Notes under the pieces: generated by a model | Seen by the model: only the letters and a program-made list of their open reading frames with translations | Database searches by the model: none | What the model was told of the DNA's origin: nothing | Assembly (NCBI GenBank): GCA_045542595.1 | Contig: JAZQLI010000003.1 | Span: 32,175-96,174, forward strand | Reading direction: 5' to 3' | Source of the DNA: Scatosoma sp045542595 | Lineage (GTDB): Bacteria; Bacillota; Clostridia; Christensenellales; Borkfalkiaceae | DNA: 64,000 nt | Shown here: piece after piece, positions 33,008 through 42,478 of the stretch | How positions within the stretch are numbered: position 1 is the stretch's first letter | Layout: every line of letters begins with the position of its first letter | Made by a program: the position numbers and the translations under genes

Positions 33008-34384
33008 TTATTGGAAAAAGTTACGCTTTTTTTCGATAATTTCGTCTACGTTTTCCATATACGTGCGTAAATCTTTTTGCGAAGCCAAACGGGTGATGAG
33101 TCCGCTCTTTGTGCGTACACGCTTGGAAACGGCGTTTGCGCCCACGGCTAAATTATCCGCCGTTTCTTCCATTACGTCAATATTGTATACGCACGCTTTG
33201 CCCTGTTTCGTCCAACCGACGTTTTCGTTGTTGCCCGCTTGGTATTTTTGGCGGTACATATAATAGGGTAAATAGTCGGCATTGGATAAGTATTCGCGAG
33301 AAAGGGCTATCATCTCGGAAACGTAGTCGTTTTCGATATAAGAAATTTCTTCTTTTAATTTCGCGCCCGATTTTAACGATAAGCAATGTACCGTGATATT
33401 TTCCGCGCCCGTTTCAACGGCTTGCTTTACTCCGCTTGCAAACTGCTTGGGCGTTTCCCCTTCCAAGCCTGCAATTAAATCGATATTTATGGTAAAACCG
33501 TATTTTTCGGACAGCGCGTACGCGTTATAAAAATCGGCTATGGTATGTTTCCTACCGATAGCTTTCAGCGTTTCGTCGGAAAAGGTTTGGGGATTGATAC
33601 AAATACGGTTTACGCCAAATTCTTTTAATAAACGCAATTTTTCTTCGGTGAATACGTCGGGACGGCCTGCTTCTACCGTATATTCTACGTCAGGATTAAA
33701 CCGTTCTTTTATCGGCGAAAGCGCTTGTAAAACGCGTCGCAAATCGTCCGTTTCCAACGCGAACGGCGTACCGCCACCCACGTATATACTGCGCAAATTG
33801 CCTATGCTGTCGGCTGCGGCAACTATTTCTTTTTCCAAACAGTTTAAATAGTTGGGGACGAAGTGGCGCGTTTTGTCGATAGGCGCGGTGATAAACGAAC
33901 AGTAGGCGCATTTGGTTGGACAAAAAGGCAAGGATACGAAAAGGTCGGTATTGCCGTCCCGTTTTTCGTATATTCCTTTTTGCGTTTGCAATATGGCTTG
34001 TACCAAACGGATATTTTCTTCACTGACGTGCATTTGACGGAATAACTTTGTAAAATCGTTACCGTTTTCTTGTTCGGTATACGCAAGTTTGGTAGGACGT
34101 ATTCCCGTCAACGCGCCCCAAGGCATTTTCTCGTTGTATTTTTCACTTAAAATTTCGTATAAACGGAGCTTGGCAAAACGCCGTTCTAACCGTTTAAAAT
34201 CGAGTTCGTCGCGTACCTGCCCCGTATCTTTAAAAGAAAATGCTACGCCGTCGACGGTAAAGTCGTTATAAAAAACACTCTCTTCAAAACGGAAAGAGTG
34301 TAAAATTTTTTGCGGCCTTACTTTGAATAAGCGTGCCGCGTCTAATAATTCGTTTTCCAAAAAAGAACAGTTTGTCGTCAACAT
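33008..34384 (-). CDS. hemZ: HemZ-like radical SAM coproporphyrinogen III oxidase-family protein
   Basis: 458 residues. A ~150-residue N-terminal domain ends in PWGALTGIRPTKL, typical of HemZ. The radical SAM core follows: VSLPFCPTKCAYCSF (CxxxCxxC cluster), YVGGGTPFALE, EAGRPDVFTEEKL and GLEGETPKQF. HemZ is related to HemN/HemW. Real coproporphyrinogen dehydrogenase activity is doubtful for many members, and heme handling like HemW is possible. It sits 1 base from the upstream MBL hydrolase gene, a pairing also found in other Clostridia near relA-recJ. Confidence 0.85.
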   Translation of the reverse strand: MLTTNCSFLENELLDAARLFKVRPQKILHSFRFEESVFYNDFTVDGVAFSFKDTGQVRDELDFKRLERRFAKLRLYEILSEKYNEKMPWGALTGIRPTKLAYTEQENGNDFTKLFRQMHVSEENIRLVQAILQTQKGIYEKRDGNTDLFVSLPFCPTKCAYCSFITAPIDKTRHFVPNYLNCLEKEIVAAADSIGNLRSIYVGGGTPFALETDDLRRVLQALSPIKERFNPDVEYTVEAGRPDVFTEEKLRLLKEFGVNRICINPQTFSDETLKAIGRKHTIADFYNAYALSEKYGFTINIDLIAGLEGETPKQFASGVKQAVETGAENITVHCLSLKSGAKLKEEISYIENDYVSEMIALSREYLSNADYLPYYMYRQKYQAGNNENVGWTKQGKACVYNIDVMEETADNLAVGANAVSKRVRTKSGLITRLASQKDLRTYMENVDEIIEKKRNFFQ

Positions 34385-34385
34385 A

Positions 34386-35006
34386 TTATAAATCCTGTAA
34401 AAACGGATTGCTTTTTCTTTCTACAAAAAGCGAAGTTTGCTCGCCGTGTCCCGAAAAAACGGGTAAATCTTCGTCGATAGATAACAGTTTTTTCAAGCTT
34501 TGCCGAAGTTCGCCTACGTTACCTGTTAATAAGTCGCACCTGCCTACGCTCCCTGCGAAAAGCGTATCACCTGTGATAAGCGCTTTTTCACCGTTATGTT
34601 CTAATAGATAGCACACGCTGCCTTTCGTATGCCCAGGGGTTAAAAGAGCTTGTACCCGTATACCGCAAAGCGTTTTCGTTTCGCCGTCGGCAAACGTTTC
34701 GTCCACCGTGTACTGCGCTTTAGGTGCGCCAAAGGCGTGCGACATATCCGCTTGCGTACCGACGAGCGGCTTTTCCGCCACCGAACAAAATACTTTTGCC
34801 CCTTGCGCTTGCAAAGACTGTACACCGAAAACGTGGTCGAAATGACAGTGGGTTAACAGTATACAAACGGGAATAAGACCGCGCTTTTCCAACTCCGCTT
34901 GGACACGGGGTTGGGACGGGTCGACAACGATTGCCGTTTGATTGTCCGCGGTAATGGCGTAGGTATTCGACGCAAAACCGCGCGGAGAAATGACGTGTAT
35001 TTTCAT
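34386..35006 (-). CDS. Metallo-beta-lactamase-fold hydrolase (glyoxalase II-like)
   Basis: 206 residues. The binuclear metal motif LTHCHFDHVFG (HxHxDH) is at about 52-62, then TPGHTKGSVCYLL, ITGDTLFAGSVGRCDLLTG and SGHGEQT, giving all metal ligands of the glyoxalase II-like group. The likely reaction is thioester or related hydrolysis; the substrate is unproven. It lies directly upstream of hemZ and downstream of relA across a repeat-bearing gap. Confidence 0.9.
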   Translation of the reverse strand: MKIHVISPRGFASNTYAITADNQTAIVVDPSQPRVQAELEKRGLIPVCILLTHCHFDHVFGVQSLQAQGAKVFCSVAEKPLVGTQADMSHAFGAPKAQYTVDETFADGETKTLCGIRVQALLTPGHTKGSVCYLLEHNGEKALITGDTLFAGSVGRCDLLTGNVGELRQSLKKLLSIDEDLPVFSGHGEQTSLFVERKSNPFLQDL

Positions 35007-35034
35007 AAGGTTTTATAAATTAGAGAAAATGCGG

Positions 35035-35079
35035 ATTTTTCGCCGCGCGCGTACATAGACGTACACGAGCAAGACACGG
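35035..35079. repeat. Dispersed intergenic element, truncated copy
   Basis: ATTTTTCG, then CGCGCGC, the GTACATAGACGTAC core, then ACGAGCAAGA: the left half of the element seen at 13046-13133 and 35114-35201. It lies between the MBL hydrolase gene and the full copy. Confidence 0.65.
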
Positions 35080-35087
35080 GTTAAGCA

Positions 35088-35213
35088 AAAAACGCCTCAA
35101 ATGCGAGTAGTTCAAGGAGAACGCGTATTTTTCGAAGAAAGTGTACATAGACGTACACGAGCGAGAAAAAACGAAAGTTCGACGCAGAAATACGAAGTAT
35201 TTCAGGCGTTTTT
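35088..35213. repeat. Dispersed intergenic element, full copy inside terminal inverted repeats
   Basis: Outer inverted repeats of 15 bases with one mismatch (AAAAACGCCTCAAAT at 35088-35102, ATTTCAGGCGTTTTT at 35199-35213) enclose the ~88-base element (35114-35201). The right repeat overlaps the relA stop codon, and the left repeat reads AGGCGTTTTTT on the minus strand, so the whole unit could also terminate relA transcription. It looks MITE-like in size, but no target duplication is clear. Confidence 0.65.
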
Positions 35214-37362
35214 AAGATAAGGAAGTGATACGGTGCACTTCATATATCCGCTTATCCGCTTGCATTTTCTTGATGAGTAAATCTACTTCGGAAATATCGG
35301 TAAGCGAAATGGAAGCTTCTAACACCGCGTCGCGGTTTTTATCCATTCTGCCGTTCACTGCGGTAATGGACAGCTTTAAGTCCGCTACGACTAAGGACAA
35401 CACGGAAAGTGCCGAGCCTTGGTCTGCCGCGCGAATGGAAATATTTGCGTTATACCGTTGTTTCGTACCTGCTTCGATACGCCACGAAGCCGAAAGCAAG
35501 CGTTCTTTATCCACGTTTGCTATATTCATACAATCGCGACGATGTACCACTACACCCCTACCGCGGGACGTATAGCCCACGATAGCATCACCCGGCACAG
35601 GCGAACAGCAGCCGGCAAAACGTACTAACATACCCGATTGTCCGTTGATAAGCACACCGCCCGGCGTACGGCTTCCACCGTCCCCTGCGTGTACGTTCAA
35701 CGCAAGCGGCGTTTCTTTACGGTAATAATCGATAAGTTTAAAAAGAATTTGATTGACGGATACCGAACCGTAACCCACCGCCGCAAACATTTCTTCCCTT
35801 TCCCCAAAAGAGAAGCGTTCGGAAATGCGTTTAAAGCTTTCGTCGGTGAGTAGCGTAGCCAAAGAAAATCCGCGTTTTTTCGCTTCTTCTTCCAGCCGCG
35901 CTTGCCCTACGCGGATATTTTCTTCCTTGAGTTCGTTTTTATAAAACTGTTTTATCTTCGCTTTTGCCGACGACGATTTGATAAATTTCAACCAGTCGCG
36001 CGAAGGGCCTTTCGAGTTGGGAGAAGTGATAATTTCCACCACGTCGCCCACTTCCAGCGTAGTATTGAGCGGTACAATTTTCGCATTGACGCGCGCGCCC
36101 GTGCAATGGTTGCCCACTTCCGAGTGAATAGCGTAAGCAAAATCGACAGGGGTGGCTTGCGGCGGCAGGGAAATGACCTTTCCACGCGGCGTAAACACCA
36201 ACAATTCGTGGCTGTAGAGTTCGGTTTTCAAAGCGTTTATAAATTCTTTAGAGTCCTTTAAATCGCCCTGCCATTCCATCACTTCACGAAGCCAAGAAAG
36301 TCGGTTTTCCAAATGGTTGTTGGTTTCTTCCGTTGTGCGGCCTTCCTTATATTTCCAGTGCGCCGCGATACCGAATTCGGCAATATGATGCATTTCTTCG
36401 GTACGGATTTGTATTTCAAACGGCTGACCGTATTTGGTCATAACCGTTGTATGCAAAGATTGGTATTTATTGGGTTTGGGCGTAGCGATATAATCCTTAA
36501 TGCGCCCGGGAATAGGCTTCCAGCGTTCGTGAATTTCGCCAAGCACCGTGTAACATTCCCGTACGTCTTTTACGATAACGCGAACGGCGGTTAAATCGTA
36601 AATTTGGTCGAGCGATTTGCCCTTATTTTTCATTTTCTTATAGATGGAATAGAAATGCTTCGGTCTGCCGAACACTTCGCCCTCTACGCCGTCGTGTTGC
36701 ATCATTCCCTTGATTTCTTCTACGATTTGCGCAACGAATTCTTGCCGTTCGGAAAGCTTTTCACGAATATTATATACGAGATATTCGAACGATTCGGGGT
36801 CAAGATATTTCAAGCATAAATCTTCCAACTCGCATTTAATTTGCGAAATACCCAGTCTGCCTGCAAGGGGCGCGTAAATATCCAACGTTTCGCTTGCCAT
36901 ACGTTGTTGACGTTCGTAAGAAAGGAAATTGAGCGAACGCATATTGTGCAATCTATCGGCGAGTTTGATAATGATAACGCGCACGTCTTTTGCCATAGCA
37001 ACGAATATTTTACGGAAATTTTCCGCGTCGGCGTCTTCTTGTGATTTGAACACGATTTTTTCAAGCTTGGTAACCCCTGAAACGAGTGCAAGCACTTCTT
37101 CCCCGAATTCCCGTTTGATATCTTCTTCAGTGGAAGCGGTGTCTTCAATAACGTCGTGCAAAAGCGCCGCGGCGATGGTTGCCGCGTCTAATCCTAAATC
37201 GATAAGAATTTTCGCCACTTCGCAAGGATGAATAAAATACGGCTCGCCCGAAGCGCGTTTTTGGTTGGCGTGCGCTTCCGCGGCGTAATTGTATGCTCTT
37301 TGCAAAATTCCGCTTTCTTTCTCGTTATAATTTTCTTTGATTTTTTGCAGGGTTATTTCCAT
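35212..37362 (-). CDS. relA: Bifunctional (p)ppGpp synthetase/hydrolase (RelA/SpoT family)
   Basis: 716 residues. The HD hydrolase domain has FIHPCEVAKIL and ALLHDVIEDT. The synthetase domain has RVIVKDVRECYTVLG, GRIKDYIATPKPNKYQSLHTTV and QIRTEEMHHIAEFGIAAHWKYKE. TGS (LVFTPRGKVISLP), a zinc-finger-like helical region (RFAGCCSPVPGD) and a C-terminal ACT domain follow. Both active sites look intact, so it should make and break the stringent alarmone. recJ lies 50 bases upstream. Confidence 0.97.
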   Translation of the reverse strand: MEITLQKIKENYNEKESGILQRAYNYAAEAHANQKRASGEPYFIHPCEVAKILIDLGLDAATIAAALLHDVIEDTASTEEDIKREFGEEVLALVSGVTKLEKIVFKSQEDADAENFRKIFVAMAKDVRVIIIKLADRLHNMRSLNFLSYERQQRMASETLDIYAPLAGRLGISQIKCELEDLCLKYLDPESFEYLVYNIREKLSERQEFVAQIVEEIKGMMQHDGVEGEVFGRPKHFYSIYKKMKNKGKSLDQIYDLTAVRVIVKDVRECYTVLGEIHERWKPIPGRIKDYIATPKPNKYQSLHTTVMTKYGQPFEIQIRTEEMHHIAEFGIAAHWKYKEGRTTEETNNHLENRLSWLREVMEWQGDLKDSKEFINALKTELYSHELLVFTPRGKVISLPPQATPVDFAYAIHSEVGNHCTGARVNAKIVPLNTTLEVGDVVEIITSPNSKGPSRDWLKFIKSSSAKAKIKQFYKNELKEENIRVGQARLEEEAKKRGFSLATLLTDESFKRISERFSFGEREEMFAAVGYGSVSVNQILFKLIDYYRKETPLALNVHAGDGGSRTPGGVLINGQSGMLVRFAGCCSPVPGDAIVGYTSRGRGVVVHRRDCMNIANVDKERLLSASWRIEAGTKQRYNANISIRAADQGSALSVLSLVVADLKLSITAVNGRMDKNRDAVLEASISLTDISEVDLLIKKMQADKRIYEVHRITSLS

Positions 37363-37411
37363 AAATACCTTCTTTCACGTAAAAATAATGCCCTTGTTTA
37401 TTGTATGAGTT

Positions 37412-39739
37412 TTACAACTCGTTTTGTAACAAGCAAACCTTTCTATAAATAGCCGAATCGTTCAGCTCCGCCTTCACGCCGCGGTATACGGTAAGTCTAC
37501 CGTCGCCAAACGCGACCAAACCGAGTTCTTCAAAGACGTTGACTGCGAAAATAAATTCCCGTTTATCAAAGCCCAAGCCGTCGCAGGCAAAAGCGAGTTC
37601 TTCCGCCGTTTCACCTAGCAAAGACGAAACGTCCTTTCTAAGCGCGGCAAAGATATCCAAAAGCCGTTCGCGCTGCACGGGGAGCTGTTCAAACATTTTA
37701 TAACCGCAAATATCGCGGTTGACGTAAACCCGTCTTCCTGCAAGCGCCGCAACGTTGAAATCGGACGGGGTATCGAGAAAGATAAAATCGCGATAGCCCG
37801 ACAAATCGGCGTCGGCGGCAGGCGAAACGATAAGCGAGTTGGCAAGGTTACGGGACGTAGGATAGAATAAATCGCAACCCAAATCTTCCAAGTTTTCATA
37901 GAAACGCAAGGTACGCCTATCCGAAGCGATTAGGCAAGTGCCGTACGCGCATTCGGCGCGTTTTTGCGCGATAAGCGATTTCGTTTCTTCTAAGGAAAGA
38001 GAAATAATTTCCGGTTCGATAGTTGTGCTATAACATCTTGTAACGGCGTTAGCAAAAATACTTTCCGCTGTATTTTTACCCGTTCTGCCGTCGTATAATA
38101 CGTCGCGAACCAAACCTTTTATATATTCCCTACCCTTAAAATGGGAAACGGATATTTCGAAAACAAACTGCTTTTGCACGTCGCTTTCGATAATTTTCAA
38201 ATGTTTTATGCCCGAAAAATAGGTGAGTTCTACACCGTTTGAACGGATAGAAAGGTGCGGCGAAGCAAATTTTAGCGGTTTAGCGCTACACTTGCTTGCC
38301 GAAAGCGTAAACAAAGGACGGCGGTGGCCTACTCCGTACGGCTCCATCATCATAATTTCTTTGGCAAATTTTTCGGGGATTGCCGACTGTATTTCTTCGC
38401 AAACGTATACGTTTTGCGCGAAATCTTCCTGCGTGTATTTCTCCCCGATTTCTTTATCGAGCGCCGCTTCCAAGCCGTCGAACTGCTCCACGCGGACGTT
38501 GATGCCCGCCGCTTGCGCGTGCCCGCCGAATTCTTCAATATATTGCGAGCAGTTTTTCAGCGCGTTAAAGATATTGATACTTTCAATGCTGCGCGCACTG
38601 CCTTTTAGCATATCCCCGTGATGCACGAAAAGTAACGTAGGGCGATTATATTCTTCGGCGATTCTTGCCGCTACAATTCCGATAAAGCCCGCATTCCAGC
38701 CTTCGTCGGAAAGCATAATTACGTTGCCGTACGCACCTTTTTGTAACAGTTTTTTCTTGGCGGATAAATAGAGTTCGTCGCAGTGTTTTTGCCGTTCGGT
38801 GTTATACAAGCAAAGCTTTACCGACAAATCGTAAATTTCCGTTTCGTCTTGTGCGATAAACAGGCGGAACGCCGCGTACGCGTCGCCCATTCTCCCTGCC
38901 GCATTTACGCGCGGCGCTACCGTAAAAGCAAGCGTTTGCGCCGTAATGCCGTCGTACAATTTACCGATAAGCCCTGCAAAACAGGGGCGCAAACGGTTAT
39001 TGAACAGTTTCAAGCCTTCCGTTACGATATCACGGTTTTCCCCCAGCAAGGGTACGCTATCCGCTACGGTGGCAAGCGTTGCAAAATCTAAATATTCATA
39101 CGCTTCTTCCCCAAGCAGTGCGCAAGCTACTTTAAACGCCACCCCTGCGCCGCAAAGATTGTCATACGGATAATCGTCCTTTAATTTGGGGTTGACGATA
39201 ATACAGTCGGGTAAAACTTCAGGAAGTTCGTGGTGGTCGGTTACGATAATATCCGAGCCGAGTTCGTAAATATACTGCGCTTCTTTAGCGTTGGAAATAC
39301 CGCAGTCTACCGTGATAAAAAGTTCGGGATTGCACTCGTCGAAAATACGGTCAATCATTTCCGTAGACAAGCCGTAGCCGTCGGCGCGTTCAGGGATATA
39401 CACGTGCGGCTCGATACCGAATTTTTTCAAGGCGTGATACATAATAACGGACGCGCATATACCGTCGGCGTCGTAATCGCCAAATACCGCCACGGTACGC
39501 CCTTCGTCGCGCGCTTGCGTGATGAGTTCTACCGCTTCACGCATACCTTGCATACAAAAAGGAGAAAGAAAATTCGCCTTAGACGGGTGCATAAATCGAC
39601 GGATTTTTTCTTGTGTATCAATACCGCGCGCGTATAAAATACGCGTGATTTGTTCCGTCAGCCCCGTGCTTTTCGCCAAGGCAGATATGCTATTCAATTG
39701 TTCTGCCGAAAACGAATATTCGGGGACGATTTTTTTCAT
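37412..39739 (-). CDS. recJ: Single-stranded-DNA-specific 5'-3' exonuclease RecJ
   Basis: 775 residues. DHH-family motifs: motif I VFGDYDADGICASV, motif II ITVDCGISN, motif III DIIVTDHHELP, then APRVNAAGRMG. DHHA1 has GSARSIESINIFNALKNC and EFGGHAQAAGINV. An OB-like region and a family-specific C-terminus of about 200 residues follow. It degrades single strands in recombination and repair. The usual Clostridia order secD-secF-recJ-relA is preserved. AAGGAG lies 5 bases before the ATG. Confidence 0.96.
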   Translation of the reverse strand: MKKIVPEYSFSAEQLNSISALAKSTGLTEQITRILYARGIDTQEKIRRFMHPSKANFLSPFCMQGMREAVELITQARDEGRTVAVFGDYDADGICASVIMYHALKKFGIEPHVYIPERADGYGLSTEMIDRIFDECNPELFITVDCGISNAKEAQYIYELGSDIIVTDHHELPEVLPDCIIVNPKLKDDYPYDNLCGAGVAFKVACALLGEEAYEYLDFATLATVADSVPLLGENRDIVTEGLKLFNNRLRPCFAGLIGKLYDGITAQTLAFTVAPRVNAAGRMGDAYAAFRLFIAQDETEIYDLSVKLCLYNTERQKHCDELYLSAKKKLLQKGAYGNVIMLSDEGWNAGFIGIVAARIAEEYNRPTLLFVHHGDMLKGSARSIESINIFNALKNCSQYIEEFGGHAQAAGINVRVEQFDGLEAALDKEIGEKYTQEDFAQNVYVCEEIQSAIPEKFAKEIMMMEPYGVGHRRPLFTLSASKCSAKPLKFASPHLSIRSNGVELTYFSGIKHLKIIESDVQKQFVFEISVSHFKGREYIKGLVRDVLYDGRTGKNTAESIFANAVTRCYSTTIEPEIISLSLEETKSLIAQKRAECAYGTCLIASDRRTLRFYENLEDLGCDLFYPTSRNLANSLIVSPAADADLSGYRDFIFLDTPSDFNVAALAGRRVYVNRDICGYKMFEQLPVQRERLLDIFAALRKDVSSLLGETAEELAFACDGLGFDKREFIFAVNVFEELGLVAFGDGRLTVYRGVKAELNDSAIYRKVCLLQNEL

Positions 39740-39771
39740 AAAACTCCTTTTATTATTTTTATAATTGAGTG

Positions 39772-39811
39772 AAAAAACGGGCGGAGAGTGGACTTGCCTC
39801 CTCCCCGCCCT
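39772..39811 (-). terminator. Terminator between secF and recJ
   Basis: Minus strand GGGCGGGGAG...CTCTCCGCCC, then GTTTTTT; a 9-10-bp GC-rich stem with one bulge. Confidence 0.8.
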
Positions 39812-39823
39812 GTATTGTTTATC

Positions 39824-40876
39824 TTATTCTTCGTCCGTTTGTTGTTCTTCTACAACAACCGTTTCCGCTGCTTTTTTAGCAGCTTTTCTTTCTTGTTTTT
39901 CCGCACGCTGTTTACCGTATTGTGCGTTATCAAACGCCTTTTTATCCGAGCGTTTCTTCAACAGCCAGTATAACGCAGGCACGTATATTAAACCTACGAA
40001 CACCGTTACAACAAGGGATACAAGCGCGGCAATAGCAAACCATCTCGTCGACCACGTAGCAACCGCGCCCACTAAAATAAGCGCAACGCCGAACACTACG
40101 CTAAACGTACAAATTTCTTTTACCGCGGTAGATTCTACTACTAAGTCCGCCGTCGTTTGTTCGTCTTTCTTTGCGCGGAGCTTATTCATAGTAAGCATTG
40201 CAAACACCGACGTTGCTATAGCCGAAATTCCGAAAATATACAATGCGGAGTTGGTAATGGGCATACGGGTAAGCAACACCACTGCAGCGGATAAAAACGC
40301 ACCGCAGAGCGCCGAAACGCCCGTCGTAATACCCGATATAAGTCCGTGTCTTATCGCGGCGTACGCAAACGCCAACGCAGCAAATACTACAACCGCAATG
40401 AGTGCGCGAAGTGCATACCATACAGGCATTTGTACTTGCATATCTTCTTGCGCGGCACTAACGGAAATTTCTGCCAAATCTTCTTTCCATTCGCCGTTGG
40501 TTTCATCTGTTTTTGCTGCAAACATTTCCGCAAGCTTACCTTTCGCCGTTTCTACTTTCGCTTTCACGTCCGCACCGGAAGCGAAGTAATAAATTACTTC
40601 CCCGTCCGCGCCGACAAGCGATTCTTCACTGTATTCTACCGTTAAACCTTGCTTGTTGAATTCCGCGTCGCACACGCTTTTTACGTCGTCTAAACGCTTA
40701 TTATAAAACGATTGATTTACCGTTACCGTAAGGGTATTGGCGTTACGGAGCGTTGCCGCGTACGACACGCCGAAAATTGCCGTAAGCACGATAGAGAGTA
40801 CGAGAAGCGTCGCCATTACGATAGACATCAGCGTCTCTTTATTTACCGTTTTGGACAAAATCTTATTCATCATCAT
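39824..40876 (-). CDS. secF: Protein translocase subunit SecF
   Basis: 350 residues. TM1 is at about 16-38. An extracytoplasmic domain (about 40-145) contains NTLTVTVNQSF. Five more helices follow, with HGLISGITTGVSALCGAF and an RND-type C-terminal half ending FVGLIYVPALYWLL, plus a charged cytoplasmic tail. SecDF uses the proton gradient to help SecYEG release exported proteins. The sequence is divergent, and the call rests on overlap with secD (14 bases), the TM pattern and the yajC-secD-secF-recJ context. Three ATGs follow GGGAGG, so the start could be 3-6 bases later. Confidence 0.85.
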   Translation of the reverse strand: MMMNKILSKTVNKETLMSIVMATLLVLSIVLTAIFGVSYAATLRNANTLTVTVNQSFYNKRLDDVKSVCDAEFNKQGLTVEYSEESLVGADGEVIYYFASGADVKAKVETAKGKLAEMFAAKTDETNGEWKEDLAEISVSAAQEDMQVQMPVWYALRALIAVVVFAALAFAYAAIRHGLISGITTGVSALCGAFLSAAVVLLTRMPITNSALYIFGISAIATSVFAMLTMNKLRAKKDEQTTADLVVESTAVKEICTFSVVFGVALILVGAVATWSTRWFAIAALVSLVVTVFVGLIYVPALYWLLKKRSDKKAFDNAQYGKQRAEKQERKAAKKAAETVVVEEQQTDEE

Positions 40877-42338
40877 CGTCCTCCCTTACAAAGCGGAAAT
40901 ATTTATATTTGTTTTTGCTTGCCGAAAGGAGCATATAGTTGATAGCGCGCGCCCAAAGCAAATTACACAACGCCGCCGTTACGATACAAATGACCGCCTG
41001 CCAAGCGAGAGTGGAAAGTCCTGCCGCACCGATAAGCAAACTCAACGCGCCCAAAAGCGCCACCGCATAGATATCTACAATTCCCCAAAGCGTCTTTTTA
41101 TAGCCGCCCTTTACGGAAGATTCTACCGTTTTACCAAGGCTGAATTCCGTCTTGATTGCGTGGTAGATATGGTATTGCAATACGTTCATCAGCACGAAAC
41201 CCACCAAGAAGATAAGCACCGAGCCAAGCGTAATTTCAAACGCCGCGTTGCCCGTAATGAAGGCAAAAAACGTTGCTACTACCACGAGATAGGTCATACT
41301 TGCGTACGCACCCGTTACACCGTAGCCGCCCATAAGCACAATCGCTAAAACGATAATTGCAAGCATCGCTACGCCTAACGCAATATAGAGAAGAGTGAGT
41401 ACGTTTTCGCCGTATACCGCCTCAAACGTACATACTTGTCCTACTTCGAAATCAAACTCGAACGAGTTATGCAAAGCGGAATTGAGCAATACTTCGTACG
41501 TTTTTACAAGCTGTGCATTGCTTTCCACGAACATCACGCGGATATCGTTATCCGTGATATTGTCCTGATAAATACCCGTCAATTTCGCGTCGCCGATTTG
41601 CAAGTATAACGCCGTAGACGAGCTGGAAGCGGAGTCCGCTGTCGCAAGCTCGTTTTTCAAGCCTTGCATTAAGTCTTTACCCGCTTGGGTAAGGTTGATT
41701 TTAAGATACGACCATTTATAATTGTTCGCAACCGTAAATCCGGAAATATAATCGGTAATTTTTGCGCCGTCTTCTTGCAGTTCGGTCAATTCCGTAGCGG
41801 CAGCCGAAGTACCTTTCGTCAAGGTAACCTTGCCCGTGTAATGATAGGTGGACAGCGTTTCGTTTACCGTCGCGTCGGACGCAGGCAACTCGATACGGAG
41901 TGCGTAATCGTCCACTACTGCTACGCGGTAATCGGAATATCCCCTTGCTTCAAAACGGTCCGCAATTACTTGCGCGGCTTTTGCAAACTGCGCTTGAAAC
42001 GCGTCGTCTACTTCGCCCGTTTTATTGTTTACAAGGTTATATTTGCTTTCTTTGCTTAAATACAGCGAACCGTTTTTAACGTAATCTGCCGCGTATTTTT
42101 CCGCTTCGATTTCGTCCGTGGGTTTGTCTGCTTCATATTCGGTTTCGGTTTTTACCCCTTCCGGATAATAGTAAACGTAGTATCCGCCCCCTAAATCCGC
42201 GCCGAGGTCGTACTGCAAAACGGTGGGATTAAAGCTTTGCGTTCCCGAAACGGGGAACGGAATAAGCGTAATCACACTCATTGCGACGATTAAGATGGTA
42301 AGCAAAACCATCAGTACCACCGACTTCTTTTTGCCCAT
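40863..42338 (-). CDS. secD: Protein translocase subunit SecD
   Basis: 491 residues. TM1 is at about 9-28. LGADLGGGYYVYYY is the SecD D-L-x-G-G motif. A large extracytoplasmic P1 region follows (about 60-310), with ARGYSDYRVAVVDDYALRIELPA and LKINLTQAGKDLM. Five C-terminal helices follow, including MGGYGVTGAYASMTYLVVVATFFAF. It forms SecDF with the downstream overlapping secF. The acidic tail EDDDDE ends the protein. A promoter lies about 55 bases upstream. Confidence 0.9.
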   Translation of the reverse strand: MGKKKSVVLMVLLTILIVAMSVITLIPFPVSGTQSFNPTVLQYDLGADLGGGYYVYYYPEGVKTETEYEADKPTDEIEAEKYAADYVKNGSLYLSKESKYNLVNNKTGEVDDAFQAQFAKAAQVIADRFEARGYSDYRVAVVDDYALRIELPASDATVNETLSTYHYTGKVTLTKGTSAAATELTELQEDGAKITDYISGFTVANNYKWSYLKINLTQAGKDLMQGLKNELATADSASSSSTALYLQIGDAKLTGIYQDNITDNDIRVMFVESNAQLVKTYEVLLNSALHNSFEFDFEVGQVCTFEAVYGENVLTLLYIALGVAMLAIIVLAIVLMGGYGVTGAYASMTYLVVVATFFAFITGNAAFEITLGSVLIFLVGFVLMNVLQYHIYHAIKTEFSLGKTVESSVKGGYKKTLWGIVDIYAVALLGALSLLIGAAGLSTLAWQAVICIVTAALCNLLWARAINYMLLSASKNKYKYFRFVREDDDDE

Positions 42339-42391
42339 GTTGCCTCCTGATAATTTCGGCCTATGCCGAATTTTACAATGAATACTTATTT

Positions 42392-42421
42392 ATTATACCT
42401 TATTTTCCCTTATTCCGTCAA
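42392..42421 (-). promoter_or_regulatory. Promoter of secD-secF
   Basis: Minus strand TTGACG (42421-42416), 18-base spacer, TATAAT (42397-42392). A small TTCGGC/GCCGAA hairpin lies in the leader. Confidence 0.7.
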
Positions 42422-42478
42422 GTCATATCGACGGGTAAGTGAAAATTTTTGCTTAGTTTGCACGGATTTTTAACCGTT

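Noticed and set aside
39788..40589. Plus-strand open frames of up to 274 codons over secF
   Set aside because: Low-complexity Ser/Ala/Thr-rich translation antisense to secF; no start signals.
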